Below, piece by piece: positions 50,043 through 58,466 of a DNA stretch of 64,000 nucleotides; the first letter of the stretch is position 1, and every line of letters starts with the position of its first letter. The DNA comes from Solidesulfovibrio sp. (GTDB lineage Bacteria > Desulfobacterota > Desulfovibrionia > Desulfovibrionales > Desulfovibrionaceae): NCBI RefSeq assembly GCF_029978005.1, contig NZ_JARKOZ010000046.1, positions 62,001 to 126,000 on the forward strand. Direction: 5' to 3'. Both the position numbers and the translations under genes were made by a program. The notes under the pieces were generated by a model. That model made no database searches. It had not been told where the DNA came from and saw only the letters and a list, made by a program, of their open reading frames with translations.

Positions 50043-51077
50043 TTACTTACCCGGCCCCCGGGCGCAAGACAAGCCGTCCGCTTGCCGAGGGAAGCCGAGC
50101 AGGGCGGCCATGCGGCGCAGCCTCCGCCGACGGGCGCCCAGGGTGTAGCCCCCTGCCAAATCCATTGCCCGCTCGTTGACGGCCGGCCCCCGGTCGAGGG
50201 CCTGGCGCACGGCCCGGGCCAGGGCGTCGGGGTCCATGCCCTGGGCCACGATCCCGGCGTCGCCGACCATCTCCGGCAGGGCTCCGCGCGGCGTGACCAC
50301 GGGGGTGGCCCCGCACCGCATGGCCTCGACCAGGGCCACGCCGAAGGATTCGGTGGCGGAAAACTGGGCGTAGACCCTGGCCCGCAGCAGGTACGCCAGC
50401 AGGCTGTCGCGGCCGGCGTCGTCCACGAGGACGACGTTGGGCGGGGCCAGCCGGCGCAGCTCCCCGGCCGTGGCGTCCATCTGCCGGCCGTAGAGCACGA
50501 AAGGCACGTCGGGCAGGCGGGCGGCGGTCTCCAGGAACAGGTAGTGGCCCTTGATGGGCGAACTGCCTTGGTGCACGAGGCCGATGGTGAGGACGAAGGC
50601 TTCCTTGGCGGCCGGGTCCGGGACGACGTCGGGCAGGTCCACGGCGTTAGGAACGAGCAGGCTGGCCCTGGGGCGGCAAAAGGCCCGCAGCCTGCGCTCC
50701 ATGTAGGGCGAGACGGGAAGCACCAGGTCGGCTCGGGTGAAGGCGTAGCGGGCGAAGTGGCGCAGGACCGGATGCAGCGGCAGGCCGTAGCCGATTTCCG
50801 GCACGACGTCGGCGTCGTAGCCGCCGGCCACGACCACGGATTTCCTGCCGCGAAGCCGGGCGAAGAGAACGGCCAGGGCGGCCCAGACGTTGCCGAACCA
50901 GGCGAAGGCCACGTCGCACCGACCCACGGCCCGCCACAACCGCCACAGGCAAAGGGGCGAAAAGGAGAAGCGCACCTCGGTAACGTCCCAGTCCTCGGCC
51001 AGGAGCCGGGAATCCAGGCGCACGAAGTGGACGGGATTACGGTAGACGAAGGCGAGCTTTTTCCTAGGTGCGGGCAT
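50043..51077 (-). CDS. GT-B glycosyltransferase (family 4)
   Basis: 344 residues. The C-terminal nucleotide-sugar site is clear: SATESFGVALVEAMRCGATPVVTPRGALPEMVGDAGIV, the E(x7)E-type pattern. VPNAVDLPDVV marks the linker and VLTIGLVHQGSSPIKGHYLFL the start of the second domain. A retaining GT4 enzyme adding mannose-, glucose- or HexNAc-type sugars. It overlaps the next gene by 14 bases. Confidence 0.85.
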   Translation of the reverse strand: MPAPRKKLAFVYRNPVHFVRLDSRLLAEDWDVTEVRFSFSPLCLWRLWRAVGRCDVAFAWFGNVWAALAVLFARLRGRKSVVVAGGYDADVVPEIGYGLPLHPVLRHFARYAFTRADLVLPVSPYMERRLRAFCRPRASLLVPNAVDLPDVVPDPAAKEAFVLTIGLVHQGSSPIKGHYLFLETAARLPDVPFVLYGRQMDATAGELRRLAPPNVVLVDDAGRDSLLAYLLRARVYAQFSATESFGVALVEAMRCGATPVVTPRGALPEMVGDAGIVAQGMDPDALARAVRQALDRGPAVNERAMDLAGGYTLGARRRRLRRMAALLGFPRQADGLSCARGPGK

Positions 51078-52188
51078 CTCCGCCTCCGTCGGATTCGAGG
51101 CGGCTAAAGCGAGACTGACCGAAAGCGTCCAGAGCTAGGGCGGCGATGCGCGCTGGGCGCGTCATGCGTCCAGGTCCGCCAAGGACCATGGCCGCCCGGG
51201 AGAGCGGGTCGGGCCGGCCAAGGCGCGACAGAGGCGAGCGTCGGTAGCGGTCGAAAGCCCGTCGGTCGTGGATCATGGCCCCGAAGCAGGCGAAATACCA
51301 GTACCTCCCGATCACCGAGGCCAGGGCGGCCCGGGGCAGGAAGCCTGCGGCGTCGTTGGCGGCGACGATCCGTGTCAGCCAGTCTTCGGCCTGGGCCAGG
51401 AAGTCGCAGTCGTCGGGGATGGCCAGCCCCAGGCACGGCCCGAGGCTCACGGCGTGGTGCAGGGAGATGTCCTCGTCGGTCGGGGTCAGCCCCAGGTGGG
51501 CCAGGGCCTTGCCCATGGAACGCATGCGCGCGGCGGCCTGCTTGGCCTGGGAATGGCGCGCGCCCATCTGGCCGGCGTGGCGGCGGTAGCGCAGAAGCGG
51601 CCTGGGAAGGTTGGCGAAGGCGAACCGGCCCATGGCCCGGACCCAGAGGTCGTAGTCCTCGCCGTAGCGGACGGCCGGATCGTAGCCGCCGAGGGTCTCG
51701 AGCACCTCCCGGCGCAGCATGACCGTGGGGTGCATGACCGGGCAGGAAAACAGCAGTTCGGCCCGGATAGCGGCATCTTCCGTGGGCAGGCGCACGATGC
51801 GTCGGGGCGGAGCGCCAAAAGTGCGCAAAAACGTGCCGCACACGGCCACATCTTGGTGAGCGTCGAGAAACGTCGCCTGGTGCGCCAGCCGTTCGGGCAG
51901 GCTGACGTCATCGGCGTCCATGCGGGCGAGAAGCCGGCCGTCAGCAACCGCGGCCGCAGCATTGAGGCTCGCACCCAGGCCGCTTTTTATGCGGTGCAGC
52001 ACACGAAGGCGGCTGTCCTCCCGGGCGATGAAGTCAAGGATGGCGGGTGTGGTGTCGGTGCAACCGTCGTCGACGGCCACGACCTCAATGTTGGCAAGGG
52101 TCTGGGCCAGGAGACTGGACAGGCTCTCCCGGATGTGCGCCGCGTCGTTGTGTACGGCCAGAAGGACGGAGACGGCTGGCCTAGTCAT
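51064..52188 (-). CDS. Family-2 glycosyltransferase
   Basis: 374 residues. VSVLLAVHNDAAHI, VVAVDDGCTDTT, LLARMDADDVSLPERL (DAD) and YGEDYDLWVRAM are intact GT-A motifs, with a helical C-terminal 130 residues. The start codon overlaps the preceding stop (ATGA at 52185-52188). One of several GT2 enzymes assembling the repeat unit. Confidence 0.87.
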   Translation of the reverse strand: MTRPAVSVLLAVHNDAAHIRESLSSLLAQTLANIEVVAVDDGCTDTTPAILDFIAREDSRLRVLHRIKSGLGASLNAAAAVADGRLLARMDADDVSLPERLAHQATFLDAHQDVAVCGTFLRTFGAPPRRIVRLPTEDAAIRAELLFSCPVMHPTVMLRREVLETLGGYDPAVRYGEDYDLWVRAMGRFAFANLPRPLLRYRRHAGQMGARHSQAKQAAARMRSMGKALAHLGLTPTDEDISLHHAVSLGPCLGLAIPDDCDFLAQAEDWLTRIVAANDAAGFLPRAALASVIGRYWYFACFGAMIHDRRAFDRYRRSPLSRLGRPDPLSRAAMVLGGPGRMTRPARIAALALDAFGQSRFSRLESDGGGDART

Positions 52189-53174
52189 GGAGCGCCCTTG
52201 CGCTTGCCCATCACCGGGGGAGAAGTTCCGGAAAATGATGGAAGATCACCAAGGGAAGGCGTGCGTCCCGTAAAAAACCACCGCAAGTGCCGTAGCGCCC
52301 TGACCTGCCTCGACGGAAGCCCTCGGCGCATGTCGTCAAGCCGATGCAGCAATCGCATCCGTCGCCAGAGTTCCAGGCGGGCCATAGGGTAATATGGGGT
52401 CCATGCCAAGCCGCACAACAGGCTGGCGGCGTATTCAGGAAACCGTTCTAAGGGGCAGGACAACTCAAGAAGTCGATAAGGAGAAGGTCCTTCCTGGCAT
52501 AGGCTATCTCCAGATTCGAGAACTAACCGCTTATGGAAAAGGACTTGGGGCTGAATTGCGATTCCGGCCTCGGCCAACGCCGTGAGGACGAACGCCATGT
52601 CCGATCCCCATACGTTGGGCATGGGACTTTTCTCCATGGCCCTGCGGCACACAGGCGTGCGGTAAATGCTGTATATGAGATTCGCCTTGCCCAATGCTTC
52701 TGGAGAAAGCAGATACCGGCGGATAGTACGGAAGCAGGCCTTGCCGGCCAAGCCGGGAATGTCGGGATATTGTCGTATGGGGCGACCGCAGGAGTCGGTG
52801 TTGTCCAAACCGGTGAAGGCCATGCCGCGCCGCGGGTGTGCCCGTAGTTGGTCGAGGCAGGTCTGGATGAAGTTGGGTTCCCAATGGTCGTCGGCAGCAG
52901 CCCACATGAAATATGGGGTGTCCGCCTGATCCAGGAGGAATCGAAAATTATTCGCCGCGCCAATGTTCACGGCATGACGGAAATAGCGTATGCGCCCGTC
53001 CCGAGCAGCATACCGTTCGAGAATTTCGCCGGTACCATCTGTGGAGGCGTTGTCCGCCGCGATCAGCCGCCAATCCTCTACGGTCTGGACAAGGAGCGAT
53101 TCCAGGGTCTCGGCGAGAAAACGCTCCCCGTTGTGGACAGGCAGACCGATCAAGAGTGCCGGGGTGCCGTTCAT
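52185..53174 (-). CDS. Family-2 glycosyltransferase
   Basis: 329 residues. LLIGLPVHNGERFL, LIAADNASTDGT, YFMWAAADDHWEPNFI (AADD in place of DxD, common in this subgroup) and a C-terminal helical region. Base composition falls towards the start of the gene (52400-53170), unlike the downstream neighbours, and its ATG overlaps the stop of a gene fragment at 53171. The changing composition marks the edge of an inserted or rearranged segment. Confidence 0.83.
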   Translation of the reverse strand: MNGTPALLIGLPVHNGERFLAETLESLLVQTVEDWRLIAADNASTDGTGEILERYAARDGRIRYFRHAVNIGAANNFRFLLDQADTPYFMWAAADDHWEPNFIQTCLDQLRAHPRRGMAFTGLDNTDSCGRPIRQYPDIPGLAGKACFRTIRRYLLSPEALGKANLIYSIYRTPVCRRAMEKSPMPNVWGSDMAFVLTALAEAGIAIQPQVLFHKRLVLESGDSLCQEGPSPYRLLELSCPLERFPEYAASLLCGLAWTPYYPMARLELWRRMRLLHRLDDMRRGLPSRQVRALRHLRWFFTGRTPSLGDLPSFSGTSPPVMGKRKGAP

Positions 53175-53434
53175 CGAGGACCGCCCAGTTTCCAGCGTTT
53201 AATCATATAGTCGTTGTCCCGCCAAATATGTCGTGCAACCGCTCTTGAAAGGATATGCATCTCCTCGGTCTCAAGCTGAAACATCGCCGGTGGTCTTAAT
53301 ATCGGAGACACAAAGCCAGGGTGGGCAGGAACGCATCCGTAAGGAAGACAGCAGCCAGCCACTCGTAATTTCTCATTTTGTCTGGGCGTACATTTCAGAG
53401 AAGGTCCTTTTGTAGAACTCTTCTTTAGGCAAGT
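53171..53434 (-). pseudogene. Fragment of an unidentified protein upstream of a glycosyltransferase
   Basis: An open frame of 87 codons ending in a TGA that overlaps the next ATG (ATGA), the coupling used by intact genes here. Its last 50 residues (PAMFQLETEEMHILSRA, IWRDNDYMIKRWKLGG) look protein-like but there is no start with a ribosome site. In another frame a short stretch ends in EMYAQTK with an ATGA overlap into a 26-codon frame, as if two former genes had frameshifted. No family recognised. Confidence 0.35.
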
Positions 53435-53663
53435 CTACAAAAAGGACTTTGTGACGGAACTAAATAAATCGGCCGTCTCTGGATGGGAACTCTTCGGCAA
53501 TTCACGGTGTTTTTTGTAGAGGAACTATTGGCATGTATATGAATAGGTCTGCTTCTGTAGCAACTTTAGCACTCGACGCAATAATGCGAGATGACTGTAC
53601 GCCGGTACACCTTATAGTCACAGGGGCGCTACGCTCTCCTTTCGCCCGTGTGGAGGACAGCTT
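53435..53663. other. AT-rich spacer between wzt and the glycosyltransferase genes
   Basis: With the fragment above, this makes a 489-base stretch without an intact gene. An imperfect inverted repeat, arms GTCCTTTTGTAGA at 53404-53416 and TCTACAAAAAGGAC at 53434-53447, is followed by a third TTTTTGTAGA at 53511-53520. This could be a terminator or the ends of a lost mobile element; no transposase remains. Confidence 0.45.
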
Positions 53664-54977
53664 TTATGTGGTCCGCTCAACAGTCCATTGCAATTGAGGT
53701 CGAACCAAGCCAGGAATGGATTGCATATAGCCGTTGCGGTAGGATAGGTCTGTCAAGTCGTCTTTTACTTCGAAAGTCAGCGCATAGGGTGCAGAAAAAT
53801 GTATGATAACGTAATCCTGAAATGAACTTAACGCTAGCATGACTCGAAAGACGCCGTCATTGAGAAGGTGTGAGGGGATTTGACATGTTGCAGTATAGAG
53901 CCCAGGTCCATAGCTTTCGATGATGTCATTCGCGGGGTTAACGACGCCGATCAGGATGTTCTCCATATTGTAAATATGGAAATTGGGAACAAGATATCTG
54001 TCTGCCGGAGCAAAGACACGATAGCGCATTTCCAAGTAAATGGGCTTGTCAATGGCGTGCGTTGCGCTGATATTTCCCGCCGTGTCGCGCACGCAGGCCT
54101 CGACCAGTTCGGCGCACGCATCGCCGAACTGCTTGTCGGGCTGGAAAACCGCCATGACGTCTGGGAGTTTGTTGTCTGTCTCAGTGAGAAGAGGCAGTCC
54201 CATGTATTCCTTGATGGCGTTGGCCGTGGGGCCGAAACAGCGAATGCGCCCTTTTTCCAGAAGAATGGCCTGCGGACATAGCTGAACTACCGATTGCATG
54301 TTGTGGCTTACGAAAATGATCGTACGCCCTTCCTTTTGGACATATTGCATCTTTTGCAGGCATTTTTGCTGGAAGCGCAAATCGCCGACGGCAAGTACCT
54401 CGTCAAGAATCAGGATTTCAGGATCAAGGTGGGCCGCGACGGCAAAAGCCAAGCGCACATACATGCCGCTGGAATAATATTTTACAGGTGTATCGATAAA
54501 TTTTTCTATTTCTGAAAAATCGACGATTTCATCGAATTTCTTTTTGATCTCGCCCCTGGGCATACCCAGTATGGTGCCATTGAGAAAGATATTCTCTCGC
54601 CCCGTCAATTCAGGATGAAAGCCCGTGCCGACTTCCAGCAAACTCGAGATCCGACCATGTATTGTGATGCGCCCCGTGCTGGGTTCGGTGATACGGCTAA
54701 GGATTTTAAGCAGGGTAGATTTGCCGGCACCGTTTTGGCCGATGACGGCGAGGTTCTGTCCATGGGCGATTTCGAAGGAAACGTCGTCAAGGGCCTTGTA
54801 GGGTTCTGTGCCGGCAAGGTCCTCTTTTTCCCCAGGCAGGAGGGCGCGCAACCTGAGACGGGCCTGGAGGCGTCGCAGACGCTGTTCGACGGCCTCGCGG
54901 AACGAGGTGACTTTTCGCCCTTTATGGCTGATGTGATAGGTCTTGGAGACGCTTTCGGCTTTGACGGCGTAGGACAT
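53664..54977 (-). CDS. wzt: Wzt-type polysaccharide ABC exporter ATPase with C-terminal sugar-binding domain
   Basis: 437 residues from the ATG at 54977. ABC motifs: Walker A IGQNGAGKSTLLKIL, signature YYSSGMYVRLAFA, Walker B PEILILDEVLAVGD and the switch VSHNM. The nucleotide domain takes residues 1-265; the rest is a beta-rich Wzt_C domain (LEMRYRVFAPADRYLVPNFHIY, GVFRVMLALSS) that binds the glycan end to be exported. It powers export of lipid-linked O-antigen through Wzm. Base composition is lower than downstream genes. It starts one base after the wzm stop. Confidence 0.93.
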   Translation of the reverse strand: MSYAVKAESVSKTYHISHKGRKVTSFREAVEQRLRRLQARLRLRALLPGEKEDLAGTEPYKALDDVSFEIAHGQNLAVIGQNGAGKSTLLKILSRITEPSTGRITIHGRISSLLEVGTGFHPELTGRENIFLNGTILGMPRGEIKKKFDEIVDFSEIEKFIDTPVKYYSSGMYVRLAFAVAAHLDPEILILDEVLAVGDLRFQQKCLQKMQYVQKEGRTIIFVSHNMQSVVQLCPQAILLEKGRIRCFGPTANAIKEYMGLPLLTETDNKLPDVMAVFQPDKQFGDACAELVEACVRDTAGNISATHAIDKPIYLEMRYRVFAPADRYLVPNFHIYNMENILIGVVNPANDIIESYGPGLYTATCQIPSHLLNDGVFRVMLALSSFQDYVIIHFSAPYALTFEVKDDLTDLSYRNGYMQSIPGLVRPQLQWTVERTT

Positions 54978-54978
54978 G

Positions 54979-55821
54979 CTAGAGATAATCCACGAACATG
55001 GTTTCGACCTTGCGGAAGTACCGCAATCCCGTCCAGAGGAAAAAAATCGTGACGCCGATGGAAACGAACATGCCCGGCAGGTAGACTTGGCTGGCGCTGC
55101 CGAGTTGCGACCAACGGAACATATCGATGATGCCGACCATGGGATTGAGCGAATACAATATCTTGAAGCGTTCAGGCACCAGGGTTGCGCTATAGCCCAC
55201 AGGGGAAATGTAGATGCCGATCTGCAGCAGGAAGGGGACGAGGTGGCGGAAGTCGCGGTAACGTACGTTAAGGGCCGCGCCCCACAACCCGAAGCCGAAA
55301 GCGAGCAGTACCGTCCATAATGTGAGGAGAGGCAAGAGAAACAGGCCCCGACCGTTGAAGACACCACTTGCCATGGCAAACAGCATGAACAGGAGGCAGG
55401 AGACGGCGTAGTCCACGAGGTTAATGCCCACGGCGGCACAGGGGACGAGCAGGCGGGGGAAGTATATCTTGCCCACGATGCTGCTGTTGCCAAGGATGCT
55501 GTTGCTGACGTCGATGACGATGTTGGAGAACAGGGTCCACGGCAACATACCGGCGAAGACAAGCAGGGGGTAGGGCAGGCCGTTGGAGGCCATGGAGGCC
55601 ACCGTTCCGAAGACGAAGGAGAAGATCAATAGGGTCACGAGGGGTCGCAACGCCACCCAAGCCACGCCGATGAGGGTCTGCTTGTAGCGCACCCGCAGGT
55701 CGCGCAGGATGAGTTCCTGTAGGAATTCCCGGTGTTGCCACATGTCCCGCCAGTAGTCCTTGGCCAAGTGGCCGGCCTCGATGACCGTGGCATGAGCGTT
55801 TTCGGACAAGGGTTTGGGCAT
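54979..55821 (-). CDS. wzm: Wzm-type polysaccharide ABC exporter permease
   Basis: 280 residues. The ABC-2 polysaccharide-export pattern is clear: LRDLRVRYKQTLIGVAWVALRPLVTLLIFSFVFGTVA at the amphipathic coupling helix and first span, IYISPVGYSATLVPERFKILYSLNPMVGIIDMFRW near the end, and about six spans in all. It forms the membrane channel with Wzt. The pair shows that this locus uses the ABC-transporter-dependent rather than Wzy-dependent route. Confidence 0.93.
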   Translation of the reverse strand: MPKPLSENAHATVIEAGHLAKDYWRDMWQHREFLQELILRDLRVRYKQTLIGVAWVALRPLVTLLIFSFVFGTVASMASNGLPYPLLVFAGMLPWTLFSNIVIDVSNSILGNSSIVGKIYFPRLLVPCAAVGINLVDYAVSCLLFMLFAMASGVFNGRGLFLLPLLTLWTVLLAFGFGLWGAALNVRYRDFRHLVPFLLQIGIYISPVGYSATLVPERFKILYSLNPMVGIIDMFRWSQLGSASQVYLPGMFVSIGVTIFFLWTGLRYFRKVETMFVDYL

Positions 55822-55949
55822 GGTGTGACAATCTCGCAGTCGGCTGTTGGCGTCAGGTCAAGACCAGAAAGAGACCGCGCCGAGACTCCCTAGCCTTCGC
55901 CTCCAGCCGTGTCAAGACGAGGGCACGGCAAGTGGGAGACCAGACAAGC

Positions 55950-56765
55950 TTACTTGCCGGCGGCGTGATTAAGGTATTGTAGTTGCAAAGCCCGGATCAG
56001 AGAGAGCTTCAAGGATTTGCGGGAGAAAAGCGGGTTACCAAATTTATGGTAAGGTGGCTCCAGGCCCAGGTTAACTCGAAAAAGGTATTCTCGGGCGAAG
56101 TTGTTCTCCATAATTAACGCGAAGTTGAGTTTGGCGGCCTCCACGGGGGAAATGGTCGGTAGCTCCTTCTCGTGGCCTGCGTTGGCGTGGACAAAGAAGG
56201 CATTGGTGCCAAGGAAGCCCACTAGGCGGTAGCCCATCTGCCTGCCAACGGCTACGTACCGACCCAAGGGTTGGCCAGGATCGCTGCCTGAAGGGCGGGG
56301 CGGCACGGGTGTCTCGTCGTCCGCGATGTGGCAGGTGTGGGCTTCCACGCAGACAACAAGTGGCGGTGTGGTAAATTCCTTCAGAGAGGAGAATATCTCG
56401 AAGTCAAGACCGTCTATATCTATGCTAACAAAGTCGAAGCGATCGGTAATGCCATAGCGGTATGCGATCTTGGCCAAAGAATTTGTCGATCCGTCAACGA
56501 ACTCTAGGGCGCATATCCCTTCAGACCCAGGAGGATAAGTTTTAAGGAGGTCCTTAAAGCGGTCCTTGTCGCCTTCGATGAGTAGGCCACGCCATCCTGT
56601 TTCAAGTAGCGCCCGCGTGTTAGAGAGATGGATGCCATCCCAAGCACCGAATTCACAGCAAAGTCCCTTGTTAATGCCGAGAATGAAAACGATGTGCTTG
56701 ATGATGCCCTCCTCGCCGGACTGGCTGTAGCCAGTATGCCGATATTCAATTAACGATTTTTCCAT
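55950..56765 (-). CDS. FkbM-like SAM-dependent methyltransferase
   Basis: 271 residues. SQSGEEGIIKHIVFILG then CCEFGAWDGIHLSNTRALLETGW (SAM loop), GLLIEGDKDRFKDL, FDFVSIDIDGLDFEIFSSL and VCVEAHTC follow the FkbM-like order found in polysaccharide gene clusters. Lower GC and different codon choice than downstream genes suggest recent acquisition. It may cap the glycan chain with an O-methyl group, which in Wzm/Wzt systems can stop chain growth (inference). Confidence 0.78.
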   Translation of the reverse strand: MEKSLIEYRHTGYSQSGEEGIIKHIVFILGINKGLCCEFGAWDGIHLSNTRALLETGWRGLLIEGDKDRFKDLLKTYPPGSEGICALEFVDGSTNSLAKIAYRYGITDRFDFVSIDIDGLDFEIFSSLKEFTTPPLVVCVEAHTCHIADDETPVPPRPSGSDPGQPLGRYVAVGRQMGYRLVGFLGTNAFFVHANAGHEKELPTISPVEAAKLNFALIMENNFAREYLFRVNLGLEPPYHKFGNPLFSRKSLKLSLIRALQLQYLNHAAGK

Positions 56766-56878
56766 GTATATCCCTACGTGAATGGTGGTGCCGTAATGGC
56801 GTTTCGCTGTATTGTTGCAGTGTTGCCTGTCTCAGGGCGTAGGCACCTGCCCCGCGGCGTCAAGGTTGCGGTGTGCCA

Positions 56879-57499
56879 CTAGGCCCCGAGCTTGCGGCAC
56901 AGCATGTTGACGGACAGGAACTGGCCGAAAGGCTCGTGGGCCAGGGAGCCGTCCACGAGGCCGGCAAAATGGGGTTCGTGGGGGTATTCCTCGCAGTCCA
57001 CGAAGCCGGCCTGGGTGAGCAGGTGTCGCAGCCAGCAGGGGTTGAAGCCGGTCTTGTGGTAATCGTATGGCGTGGTCTGCCCGCCCCAGATGAGCCCGAT
57101 CCAGGGCGTGTGGCCGGGTACCTGGAAGTGCGCGAAATTTTCCGTGTAGATGCGCACGATGCGGTCCATGTCGGGCACGGAGATGCGCAGCAGGCCGCCC
57201 GGGGCCAGCACCTCGTGCCAGCGCCTGAGAATGAGCGGAACCTGGTCGTGGCCGAAGTGCTCCAGCACGTGACAGGCGTAGATCTCCGCAACGCTGCCGT
57301 TGCGGAACTTGCGCAGAACGGCGATGTCGTCCACCACGTCCGCGGCGGGGGTGAGCAGCACATCCACGTTACAGAAATCCTCGGCGTGGATATGGCCGCA
57401 ACCCAGGTGTAGTCGCAGAGGGCTGGGAAGGGAATCCCGGTAGCGCCGTTCCCTACGGGCCGCAGCAAGGCGGTGGAACAGTTTCCTGAGGGGGTGCAC
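56879..57499 (-). CDS. Class I SAM-dependent methyltransferase
   Basis: 206 residues from the GTG at 57499, five bases after the epimerase stop and with AAGGA upstream; a longer ATG frame would read back into the epimerase gene. LRLHLGCGHIHAEDFCNVDV (SAM loop), YACHVLEHFGHDQV and VLAPGGLLRISVPDMDRIV are the usual motifs. It resembles the methyltransferase at 36-605. Substrate unknown. Confidence 0.8.
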   Translation of the reverse strand: MHPLRKLFHRLAAARRERRYRDSLPSPLRLHLGCGHIHAEDFCNVDVLLTPAADVVDDIAVLRKFRNGSVAEIYACHVLEHFGHDQVPLILRRWHEVLAPGGLLRISVPDMDRIVRIYTENFAHFQVPGHTPWIGLIWGGQTTPYDYHKTGFNPCWLRHLLTQAGFVDCEEYPHEPHFAGLVDGSLAHEPFGQFLSVNMLCRKLGA

Positions 57500-57504
57500 G
57501 TTCG

Positions 57505-58443
57505 TTAATCCTTGGTTGATGTTCGCGTCGCAAGTTCCTTCCAGCAGCGTTCGATGCCCCGGTCGAAGTCGATGTGTGGTTCCCAACCGGTGTGGCGGCG
57601 CAATTTCGCGGCGTCAAGCACATTGGTCGGCACGTCGAAGGGTCTCGCCGGCAGCAGGTGCAACTGCGCGTCGGCAGAGGTGATTCCGGCTATGCGGCAG
57701 ATCGCTTCCACCACTTCGATATTGTCGTGCCCCATGCCCGTGCCGATATTGTAGACCTCGCCGGGTTTCCCCCGCAACAGCGCGGCGATGATGCCGGAAA
57801 CTACATCGTCCACGTGGACGTAGTCACGCACGGTGCCTCGCGGGCCGAAGACGCGAACTTCTTCGCCGGCAGCCAGTCTGGCCATGGCCGTCGCCACGAA
57901 ACCCTGCCCGCTGTGGGCGTCCTGGCCGCTGCCGTAGGCGTTGGCGGGCCGGACCACGGTCACGGGCAGCCCGTGGCAGTGGTGGAACATGAAGGCGTAT
58001 TTCTCGATCGTCAGTTTGGTGATGCCATAGGGGGACAGCGGCGAGGTGGGGTGGGTTTCCGCGATGGGCAGAGTCCTGGCCAAGCCGTAGACCGTACCTC
58101 CGGAGGAGACGATGACTACTCGGCCCACTCCGGCGGCGCTGGCCGCTTGGAATAGGCGCACGGCGAAGGGCAGGTTGGCCTGGATATCAAAAACGGGGTC
58201 CGTGAAACTGGTTTTGGGCACTGTGGCGTAGGCCAGGTCAACCAGTTCGTCGAAGCCTTCGAGCAGCCGGGCCAAGTCGCCGGCACCGGACTGCGGGCAC
58301 TGCCGGTAGCGTGCCTGCGCGGGGAGGATCCGGGTCGGCCAAGGGGAGCGCCCGATCACGGTCACTTCTCGGCCAAGGCCGGCTAGGGAGGCTGCCAGAT
58401 GGCTGCCGATGAAGCCGGCTCCGCCGAAGATGCAACTTCGCAT
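57505..58443 (-). CDS. NAD-dependent nucleotide-sugar epimerase/dehydratase
   Basis: 312 residues. CIFGGAGFIGSHLAASL cofactor loop at residues 4-20, VVIVSSGGTVYG with the catalytic serine, SPYGITKLTIEKY containing the YxxxK pair, and VRDYVHVDDVVSGI. An extended-SDR fold of GalE or 4,6-dehydratase-like type. It could supply a 4-epimerised or deoxy sugar; fucosyltransferases downstream would need GDP-fucose, whose synthase this could resemble, but I cannot assign it. Confidence 0.83.
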   Translation of the reverse strand: MRSCIFGGAGFIGSHLAASLAGLGREVTVIGRSPWPTRILPAQARYRQCPQSGAGDLARLLEGFDELVDLAYATVPKTSFTDPVFDIQANLPFAVRLFQAASAAGVGRVVIVSSGGTVYGLARTLPIAETHPTSPLSPYGITKLTIEKYAFMFHHCHGLPVTVVRPANAYGSGQDAHSGQGFVATAMARLAAGEEVRVFGPRGTVRDYVHVDDVVSGIIAALLRGKPGEVYNIGTGMGHDNIEVVEAICRIAGITSADAQLHLLPARPFDVPTNVLDAAKLRRHTGWEPHIDFDRGIERCWKELATRTSTKD

Positions 58444-58466
58444 GGGCTATCTCCCGTCCACACCGG

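Noticed and set aside
53233-53415. Plus-strand frame in the AT-rich scar
   Set aside because: It opposes the direction of all neighbouring genes, has no ribosome-binding site and no recognisable features.
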